Origin: an uncultured Peptoniphilus sp.
GTDB lineage: Bacteria > Bacillota > Clostridia > Tissierellales > Peptoniphilaceae
Direction: 5' to 3'
DNA: 11,653 bases
NCBI RefSeq assembly: GCF_946998875.1
Contig: NZ_CAMQAY010000031.1
Span: 1 to 11,653, forward strand
Position numbers and translations under genes: made by a program. Below are positions 6,570-11,653 of this stretch, piece after piece; positions within the stretch are counted from its first letter, which is position 1, and the number at the start of each line of letters is the position of its first letter. A model generated the notes under the pieces. The model did not search any database and was not told where the DNA came from. It was given only the letters and a program-made list of their open reading frames with translations.

Positions 6570-7679
6570 ATGGAAAAATATTTAGCTGAAGAAAGAATAG
6601 AGGATAAAATTGACGACAAAATTGATTTTCAAGTTCTAAATGCCATTGCAGACTTAGTTCGGGTTCTTGACTATAATGAAAAAGTCGTCTTTGTCAACAA
6701 GGCAATGGAAGACCTCTTAGGTTATGACAGTGACAAAAAAGTTTGCATCTTGGGCGAAGATCTCTTTGATCCAGAGATAACTAGGCGGGCACTTTTAAGC
6801 GGCGAAGTTATCCAAAGAGAAGAAAATATTGGCAGCATGGTTTTTTCCGTAAAGTGTTCACCAATTATAAATAAAAAGGGAGAAATCCTTGGCGTAGTTG
6901 AAGTTTTTAGAAATGTAACTATGGCACGAAAGTTGCAAAGGGAAATTATCGAGAAAAATAGGTTCATGACCAGTGAAACTATGGCAGCCTCACTTATCCA
7001 ACAGACAGTCTTGCCAGAGAGGGGCTTTATAAAAAACTTGAAGGTAAATTATGTTTACAGACCTTCTACAATTTTAAGTGGCGACATGTTTGATGTCTTT
7101 GAAATAGATGATGACCACATAGCTATCTACATAGCCGACTCTGTTGGTCACGGCTTTGCTGCCTCCATGGTTACCATGTTTATTAAGTCTGTTGTGAGGA
7201 CTCTTGATAAGCTTACTCTCATTTCGCCCCAAAAAACTCTCTCTGAACTTTGCACAAGGTTTACTAGCCTAAGGCTTGAAATAGAAAATTATTTCACTTG
7301 CTTTTATGGAGTTTACAACACAAAAAAGAAGAAATTTGTTTTTGCCAATGCAGGCCATTTGCCTCTGCCAATAATGGTTAGGGACAGAGAATTTATGAGC
7401 TTAGAATCAAAGGGCTATCCAATTTCAAGATTTTTTGCCAGACCTGATTATGAAGAGAAGGAAATAAAACTTTATTCAGGCGATTACATTTTGTTTATGA
7501 CAGATGGAGTTGTGGAGGCAAGAAATTCAAAGAAGGAATCCTTTGGCTACGAGAGAGTCCACAATATTATCTTAGAAAATAATAAGGATGTCCTAGAAAT
7601 TTTAGATAACGAGTTAGAAGAATTTGATGACGAAGAACAGACAGACGACATCTCAATGCTTCTTATTAATGTTTGGTAA
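6570..7679 (+). CDS. PAS domain plus PP2C/SpoIIE-type serine phosphatase (RsbU-like regulator)
   Basis: A 369-residue soluble signalling protein. A PAS sensor domain occupies about 20-117: VLNAIADLVRVLD, then FVNKAMEDLLGY, with a PAC-like end near 95-117. A helical linker (about 118-150) leads to a PP2C-family phosphatase domain of the SpoIIE/RsbU class. Metal-binding acidic residues are visible: Asp172 in SGD, Asp190 in ADSVGHG, Asp312 in TDG, and Asp359/Asp360 in TDDIS. Family members dephosphorylate a STAS anti-anti-sigma protein and so release a sigma factor or other target through partner switching. Neither a STAS protein nor an anti-sigma kinase is encoded nearby, so the partner is unknown. 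There are no membrane segments, so it should sense a cytoplasmic signal. It has its own promoter and RBS, and faces the ABC permease gene end to end. Confidence 0.88.
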   Translation: MEKYLAEERIEDKIDDKIDFQVLNAIADLVRVLDYNEKVVFVNKAMEDLLGYDSDKKVCILGEDLFDPEITRRALLSGEVIQREENIGSMVFSVKCSPIINKKGEILGVVEVFRNVTMARKLQREIIEKNRFMTSETMAASLIQQTVLPERGFIKNLKVNYVYRPSTILSGDMFDVFEIDDDHIAIYIADSVGHGFAASMVTMFIKSVVRTLDKLTLISPQKTLSELCTRFTSLRLEIENYFTCFYGVYNTKKKKFVFANAGHLPLPIMVRDREFMSLESKGYPISRFFARPDYEEKEIKLYSGDYILFMTDGVVEARNSKKESFGYERVHNIILENNKDVLEILDNELEEFDDEEQTDDISMLLINVW

Positions 7680-7681
7680 AT

Positions 7682-7706
7682 AAAAAAGCTCACCACTTGT
7701 GAGCTT
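7682..7706 (-). terminator. Intrinsic terminator of the ABC-2 exporter operon
   Basis: On the minus strand, AAGCTCAC (7706-7699) pairs perfectly with GTGAGCTT (7693-7686) around a 5-base loop, followed by a T run from 7687 to 7682. Two bases of the permease stop codon are inside the stem. On the plus strand the hairpin has no U tract, so it would terminate the phosphatase transcript only weakly. Confidence 0.85.
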
Positions 7707-9354
7707 ATGAATTATATTCAGGCAATTTTTCTTTTAAAGAAATTTTTGCCTGTTTTTTTATTGCAAAGGAAAGTGCCATTGCCACAGCGACATAGCCTAT
7801 AATTATAAATTTAACAAAACTTACTGACCCAAAGGCCATATAGAGCCTAAAAATTATAAAGGCTGAAAGTGCCATTGCCGCCATGCTAAGTATTCCAAAG
7901 AGAAATACTGGGAAGTTTCTCTTAACTGCATCTTGAGGGTTTTCCCAATCAAGCTTTGGATATTTTATGCCATAGTAAATTCCAAAGGAAGATGAGGCAT
8001 AAGACCCAAGGCAGGACCCTATTAGCATAGCCAAAATATATAGACCATCAAAGCCTATGAGGTAGGCTAAAAATATTATTATTGGAAAAGTTGATATAAA
8101 TTGAAATAAGCTTGAGCCCAAAATTCTTCCCTTAATCTGATCTTCATAGGAGATGGGAAGAGTCTGCATTAGATAAATATTTTTCCCTTCGCGAGTTATG
8201 CTTGTGATAGACAGGGGTGTCATAAAGGCTGCATAGAAAAATAGTCCTATTAATAGGGCAAAGAAGACATCAATTTTTCCAAAACCGAAAGACTCTGTAT
8301 TGGCAAAAAATTCTTGAATGTGTTTTATACTTTCGCCCTTTAAAAATCCAAAAATCATGAGGATTGGAAACATAAAAGCTCCACTTGCCAAGTTAAAAAA
8401 GTAAACGGGCGTCTTTATTACATTTGCCACATCTTTTTTTGCAAGAGAAATTGCAATAGATGTGTTTTTATTTTCTCCCTTTCTCTTTGCCCTTGAGCCT
8501 GATGTATTTGCCCTTAAGACTCCAGCTATCATTAACTTTGAGAGGGGAAAGCTTAGGATAAATAAAATTAGAGCCATAAGAAGAAGTATACCAAGGCTTA
8601 TAAAAAAGCCTGGGATATTATTCATCACATAAATTTTATCCACTAGATAAACTTGTGGGAAGAGGTGCTTTATAAACTTTATTATGTTTTTTTCTACAAA
8701 TTCTTTTGAAAGATCTGATCTGGCGATAAGCTGTGGTGCCAAGGTCGCCCCAATTCCAAAAATAAAACCAAGAGCCTGAAGTAGATTTTTTAGTCCACCT
8801 ATGCCTGCAAAGGCCCTCATAAATAAAATCAGGATAATTGACATAATTAAAAGTGTAAAAATAATATTTGATAAATTCAAAAATACTATGGAGAAAAATT
8901 TAAGAAAATTTAAATTTCCATATTTTGTCAGTGGAAAGACCATGGGAATAAAAACTATGAAGCTAACCACAAAGACTGTTATGATAGAGCCAAGAATCTT
9001 TGATAGATAAATATTATTTTGCCTAAGGGGAAGGGGAAGTAGGAGTTCCACATCCCTAGAGTAATAAATTTTTGAAATAATTCCTGGGCTGGTAAAGACT
9101 ATGGTGCCAAGAGAGACAAGGCCAAAGAAGACCATTAGGACCAGGCTTTCCTTTCCAAGCTTTGCCATGGGAATTATGAAGCCAAGAATTAAGAAAAAAT
9201 ATAAAAAGGCAAGGTAGAAAAATAAAATTACAAGGCCTAAAACTGTTAGAACCCTAAAGTCACCGCCATTTTTTGAGGGCTTTTTTAGGGGAGCCAGAAG
9301 ACTCAGGTAGAGGTCTTTTTTTAAAAGAGTCTTTAATTCAAAAAATCTATTCAT
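7705..9354 (-). CDS. ABC-2 type exporter, large membrane permease subunit
   Basis: A 549-residue, very hydrophobic protein with about 12 membrane segments (near 37-62, 72-90, 118-140, 152-179, 190-210, 248-275, 318-338, 363-382, 413-434, 437-460, 480-503 and 512-532). A charged linker at about 281-297 splits it in two. The halves resemble each other: LLKKDLYLSLLAP (10-22) recalls LAKKDVANVIKTP (304-316), and LLLPLPLRQNNIYLSKILGS (104-123) recalls the segment at 395-414. That suggests two fused six-helix units. It is the permease of the ABC-2 exporter whose ATPase gene lies directly upstream, separated by 4 bases (TGA TTTT ATG). Its GGAG RBS lies within the end of the ATPase gene, which suggests translational coupling. 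The substrate is unknown. Assignment to a putative ABC-exporter family comes from topology and context rather than a diagnostic motif. Confidence 0.85.
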   Translation of the reverse strand: MNRFFELKTLLKKDLYLSLLAPLKKPSKNGGDFRVLTVLGLVILFFYLAFLYFFLILGFIIPMAKLGKESLVLMVFFGLVSLGTIVFTSPGIISKIYYSRDVELLLPLPLRQNNIYLSKILGSIITVFVVSFIVFIPMVFPLTKYGNLNFLKFFSIVFLNLSNIIFTLLIMSIILILFMRAFAGIGGLKNLLQALGFIFGIGATLAPQLIARSDLSKEFVEKNIIKFIKHLFPQVYLVDKIYVMNNIPGFFISLGILLLMALILFILSFPLSKLMIAGVLRANTSGSRAKRKGENKNTSIAISLAKKDVANVIKTPVYFFNLASGAFMFPILMIFGFLKGESIKHIQEFFANTESFGFGKIDVFFALLIGLFFYAAFMTPLSITSITREGKNIYLMQTLPISYEDQIKGRILGSSLFQFISTFPIIIFLAYLIGFDGLYILAMLIGSCLGSYASSSFGIYYGIKYPKLDWENPQDAVKRNFPVFLFGILSMAAMALSAFIIFRLYMAFGSVSFVKFIIIGYVAVAMALSFAIKKQAKISLKEKLPEYNS

Positions 9355-9358
9355 AAAA

Positions 9359-10075
9359 TCACTCCGTAAGCTCTAAAAATATTTTTTCAAGACTTCCACT
9401 GTCCTTGGCAGCAGCCTTGATGTCATCGAGACTTCCCTCTGCAATTAATTTTCCCTTATTAATAATTGCAATTTCGTCGCACATTTTTTCTGCAACTTCC
9501 ATTACATGAGTGGAAAAGAAAACTGTGCCGCCGCCATCAGCCACTTCTCTCATAATATTTTTTAGCCTAAAGGAACTTTTTGCATCAAGGCCAACCATGG
9601 GCTCATCTAAAATTAAAAGCCTTGGCTCGTGAATTAGGGCGCCTATTAAAACTATTTTTTGCTTCATGCCATGAGATAGGGTAGAAATTGTGGCGTCTAA
9701 ATTTTCTGTCATCTCAAAAATTTCTGCATACTTTTTTATATTTTCATTTCTCTTTTCTAAGCTCATGGAGAAGACATCTGCCATAAAGTTTATATACTGC
9801 CTAGCAGTCATGGTCTCGTAGATGTCGGGGTTGTCTGGCACATAGGCAAATTTTTTCTTTGATCCAATGGGGTCCTCTAGGGTGTCAATGCCGTCGATTT
9901 CAATTTTGCCGCTGTCTTGCCTAAGCATGCCCACAATCATTTTTATAGTTGTAGTTTTGCCTGCGCCATTGGGTCCTAAGAAGCCATAGACTACTCCATT
10001 GGGCACATCTAAACTTAGGTCATTTACAGCAATTTTTGTGGCAAAAGTTTTTCTCAAGTTTTCTATTTTTATCAT
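9359..10075 (-). CDS. ABC-2 type exporter ATPase subunit
   Basis: A 238-residue cytoplasmic ATPase that powers the multispanning permease encoded downstream. Motifs are Walker A GPNGAGKTT (34-42), signature LSHGMKQ (133-139, the form usual in ABC-2 exporters), Walker B LLILDEP (153-159, catalytic Glu158) and switch His190 (STH). The Q-loop position reads VPDNP with Asp81 instead of Gln, a variation seen in this class. The start is the ATG at 10073-10075, preceded by GGAGG (10080-10084) with 4 bases between. An in-frame ATG at 10109-10111 would add 12 residues (MNFIKIFITGGN), but it has no RBS and those residues extend beyond the usual start of the fold. A consensus-like promoter lies about 70 bases upstream. 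The exported substrate is not identifiable. Confidence 0.92.
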   Translation of the reverse strand: MIKIENLRKTFATKIAVNDLSLDVPNGVVYGFLGPNGAGKTTTIKMIVGMLRQDSGKIEIDGIDTLEDPIGSKKKFAYVPDNPDIYETMTARQYINFMADVFSMSLEKRNENIKKYAEIFEMTENLDATISTLSHGMKQKIVLIGALIHEPRLLILDEPMVGLDAKSSFRLKNIMREVADGGGTVFFSTHVMEVAEKMCDEIAIINKGKLIAEGSLDDIKAAAKDSGSLEKIFLELTE

Positions 10076-10079
10076 GTTG

Positions 10080-10084
10080 CCTCC
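10080..10084 (-). promoter_or_regulatory. RBS deciding the ABC-2 ATPase start
   Basis: On the minus strand TGGAGG then CAAC precedes the ATG at 10075. This strong site falls inside the coding sequence that the longer open frame (start 10111) would require, so the downstream ATG is preferred. Confidence 0.85.
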
Positions 10085-10146
10085 AGTTATGAAAATTTTT
10101 ATAAAATTCATATCTAAAATGTTTTAAACTCTTTAAATTTAAAATT

Positions 10147-10175
10147 ATCTTATAATAAAAAATTTTACCTGTCAA
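10147..10175 (-). promoter_or_regulatory. Sigma-A promoter of the ABC-2 exporter operon
   Basis: On the minus strand a perfect -35 TTGACA (10175-10170) is followed by a 17-base spacer and the -10 TAAGAT (10152-10147). Transcription should begin near 10140, giving a leader of about 65 bases to the ATG at 10075. The leader is AT-rich, and I see no recognisable riboswitch or attenuator in it. Confidence 0.8.
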
Positions 10176-10232
10176 TTCTATTTTGAAAAGAATCTAAATA
10201 GAAAGGCAAAAAATTTTACAAAAAATCTTTGC

Positions 10233-10257
10233 AAAATAAAAGACCCCGAAGGGTCTA
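10233..10257 (-). terminator. Intrinsic terminator after livF
   Basis: On the minus strand AGACCC-TTCG-GGGTCT forms a 6-bp stem (10256-10251 with 10246-10241) capped by a C(UUCG)G tetraloop, an exceptionally stable loop. It is followed by TTTATTTT. It lies 6 bases after the livF stop codon and separates this operon from the ABC-2 exporter promoter. Confidence 0.9.
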
Positions 10258-10262
10258 ATAAA

Positions 10263-10970
10263 TTATGCGCCGAGATAGGCTGCCTTAACACTTGGATCAC
10301 TTAAAAGTTCCTTGGCAGATCCACTCTTTACAATTTTTCCAGTTTCAAGGACATAGGCTCTGTCAGAAATTTTAAGAGCCAGATTTGCATTTTGTTCTAC
10401 TAAGAGAACTGTTACGCCAATCTCCTTGAAATTTTTTATTACATCAAAAATCTTTTCAACAAAGAGGGGAGAAAGACCCATGGAAGGCTCGTCTAACAAA
10501 ATTAATTTTGGTCTAGTCATCATGGCACGACCCATGGCAAGCATTTGTTGCTCGCCACCAGAAAGGGTGCCTGCTCTTTGATTTTTTCTCTCTTCAAGAA
10601 TTGGAAATCTTTCATAGATGACCTTTAAAATTTCCTCGTCGCTTTCCTTTGGATTTTTCACAGCAAAGGCGCCAAGCTTTAAATTGTCAAGGACGGATAA
10701 GTCTGTAAAGACTCTTCTGCCTTCAGGCACTTGGGCAATTCCCATCCTAGTAATTTCATGTGCCTTAGCCTTACTTACATCCTTATCTAAAAATCTAAGA
10801 ACGCCACTTTTTTTGGGGATGAGCCCCGATATACTTTGAAGGGTTGAAGTTTTGCCAGCGCCATTGGCACCTATTAAACAAACTATTTCTCCTTCATTTA
10901 CATCGAAGCTTACGCCCTTTAGTGCGTGTATATTTCCATAAAATACATTTAAATCTGTTACTTTAAGCAT
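10263..10970 (-). CDS. livF: Branched-chain amino acid ABC transporter ATPase LivF
   Basis: A 235-residue cytoplasmic ATPase of the high-affinity leucine/isoleucine/valine importer (HAAT family). Motifs are Walker A GANGAGKT (34-41), the LivF-type Q-loop QVPEGRRVF (80-88), signature LSGGEQQ (136-142) and Walker B LILLDEP (156-162). The switch region reads VEQN, with Gln in place of His as is usual in LivF. The start is the ATG at 10968-10970, preceded by GGAGGT (10975-10980) with 4 bases between. An in-frame TTG at 10980-10982 overlaps that RBS and is rejected. The gene overlaps livG by 8 bases (ATGCTTAA), so translation is probably coupled. Some LivF-like pairs import other substrates such as urea or amides, so the amino acid assignment is likely but not certain. 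Confidence 0.92.
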   Translation of the reverse strand: MLKVTDLNVFYGNIHALKGVSFDVNEGEIVCLIGANGAGKTSTLQSISGLIPKKSGVLRFLDKDVSKAKAHEITRMGIAQVPEGRRVFTDLSVLDNLKLGAFAVKNPKESDEEILKVIYERFPILEERKNQRAGTLSGGEQQMLAMGRAMMTRPKLILLDEPSMGLSPLFVEKIFDVIKNFKEIGVTVLLVEQNANLALKISDRAYVLETGKIVKSGSAKELLSDPSVKAAYLGA

Positions 10971-11653
10971 TGCTACCTCCAAGATAAGCTTCTATAACTC
11001 TAGGGTCGTTTATAACATCGCGAGGAAGACCTTCAGTTAGCATCTTTCCATAATTTAAAACAGCAATCCTTTCGCAAATGCCAAGGACAAGTTTCATGTC
11101 GTGCTCAATTAGTAGAATTGTAATATTAAATTTGTCACGAATAAGTCTAATTGTTTCCATAAGCTCTTCTGTCTCTTGGGGATTCATGCCAGCAGCAGGT
11201 TCGTCTAGGAGGAGAAGTTTTGGATTAGTTGCCATGGCTCTTGCGATTTCCAATTTTCTTTGGTCGCCATAGGACAAGGTGTTGGCAGAGAAATTTTTAA
11301 ACCTATCTAAGTTAAAAATTTTCAAAAATTCCATGGCACGAGTGATGCCCTCATATTCTTCCTTCCAGAATTTTTTTGTCCTAAACATTCCATCTATTAG
11401 TCCATATTTTATTTCATCATTTTGGGCAACACGAACATTGTCAAGGACAGACATATAACCAAAGAGCCTGATGTTTTGAAAGGTTCTGGATATACCCTTT
11501 TCAACAAGCTTGTGAGGCAAAAGACCATTTATTCTTTCGCCCTTTAATAGGATTTCTCCTTCAGTGGGAGAATAAACACCTGTCACCATATTAAAGACTG
11601 TGGTCTTGCCAGCGCCATTGGGACCAATTAGTCCAAAGAGTTCGCCTTCCTTT
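10963..11653 (-). CDS. livG: Branched-chain amino acid ABC transporter ATPase LivG (5' partial)
   Basis: The second ATPase of the Liv importer, partner of LivF. The frame is open to the window edge and shows 229 residues. The visible part begins KEGELFGLIGPNGAGKTT, which contains the Walker A motif, so about 20-30 N-terminal residues and the start lie beyond the right end. The internal Met at 11589 is not the start. Other motifs are the LivG-type Q-loop SRTFQNIRLF, signature LSYGDQRKLEIARAM, Walker B LLLLDEP followed by AAGMNPQE, and switch His in LLIEHDM. These are characteristic of LivG. The 3' end overlaps livF by 8 bases and contains the livF RBS. The permeases (livH, livM) and binding protein (livK) would be expected upstream, outside the window. 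Confidence 0.92.
   Translation of the reverse strand, partial: KEGELFGLIGPNGAGKTTVFNMVTGVYSPTEGEILLKGERINGLLPHKLVEKGISRTFQNIRLFGYMSVLDNVRVAQNDEIKYGLIDGMFRTKKFWKEEYEGITRAMEFLKIFNLDRFKNFSANTLSYGDQRKLEIARAMATNPKLLLLDEPAAGMNPQETEELMETIRLIRDKFNITILLIEHDMKLVLGICERIAVLNYGKMLTEGLPRDVINDPRVIEAYLGGSNA
10975..10980 (-). promoter_or_regulatory. RBS of livF inside the end of livG
   Basis: GGAGGT on the minus strand, 4 bases before the ATG at 10970, lies within the livG codons for Gly-Gly-Ser. It fixes the livF start and rules out the overlapping TTG at 10982. Confidence 0.85.

Noticed and set aside
8801..9010. Plus-strand open frame of 69 codons inside the ABC-2 permease gene
   Set aside because: It is antisense to a well-supported membrane protein gene. 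It has no RBS of its own and no recognisable domain, and its hydrophobic/basic composition just mirrors the opposite strand.
10618..10839. Plus-strand open frame antisense to livF
   Set aside because: It lies wholly opposite a conserved ATPase gene, has no RBS and resembles no family; it is a shadow of the real gene.
10971..10982. TTG start for livF at 10982 adding four residues
   Set aside because: The TTG overlaps the GGAGGT ribosome binding site that serves the ATG at 10970. The LivF fold normally begins at MLKV-like sequence.
10963..11589. livG starting at the first visible Met (11589)
   Set aside because: The frame is open to the window edge and the upstream codons encode GLIGPNGAGKTT, the essential Walker A motif. 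The gene is 5'-truncated by the window rather than short.
1..11653. Mobile element, CRISPR array, tRNA, rRNA or toxin-antitoxin content
   Set aside because: I read both strands for terminal inverted repeats, regularly spaced repeats, tRNA-like cloverleaf sequence and small gene pairs and saw none. All gaps between genes are under 200 bases and contain only promoters, terminators and short AT-rich leaders.

Overview
The window reads as chromosomal DNA of an AT-rich, low-GC Gram-positive anaerobe. Codons are dominated by AGA/AGG and A/T-ending forms, AGGAGG-type ribosome binding sites are strong, and intrinsic terminators and sigma-A promoters look typical of Firmicutes. A stand-alone superoxide reductase and an iron-type alcohol dehydrogenase point to a fermentative obligate anaerobe. 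My best guess is Clostridia/Tissierellia, for example a Peptoniphilus- or Anaerococcus-like anaerobic coccus. That placement is inference; no rRNA is present to prove it.

Layout from left to right. Positions 1-45 hold the last codons of an elongation factor Tu gene, followed by its terminator. An apparent three-gene plus-strand operon follows (188-4811): the two half-transporters of a heterodimeric ABC multidrug-type exporter, overlapping by 14 bases, and then an iron-containing alcohol dehydrogenase 9 bases downstream. A hairpin at 4854-4890 can terminate both this operon and the facing minus-strand superoxide reductase gene (4900-5253). A 129-base divergent intergenic region with two dyads separates the reductase from a THUMP-domain RNA methyltransferase (5383-6513). 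A PAS-domain PP2C/SpoIIE-type phosphatase with its own well-formed promoter comes next (6570-7679).

The right part is all on the minus strand. An ABC-2 type exporter operon (ATPase 9359-10075, then permease 7705-9354) has a good promoter at 10147-10175 and a terminator at 7682-7706. Before it come livF (10263-10970) and the 5'-truncated livG (10963 to the window edge), the two ATPases of a branched-chain amino acid importer. Their terminator is a UUCG-loop hairpin at 10233-10257. The permease and binding-protein genes of that importer would be expected beyond the right edge.

Several starts were chosen over longer open frames. The superoxide reductase, the ABC-2 ATPase and livF each have an in-frame upstream start, but a ribosome binding site places the true start further in. 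Conversely, livG continues past its first visible Met to the window edge, because the Walker A motif lies upstream of that Met.

Most of the window is ordinary housekeeping, transport and stress content. I see no mobile element, CRISPR array, tRNA or rRNA, and no clearly new system. The points most worth a second look are the sor/methyltransferase divergent control region, the orphan PAS-phosphatase, the alcohol dehydrogenase placed in an exporter operon, and the internally duplicated ABC-2 permease.
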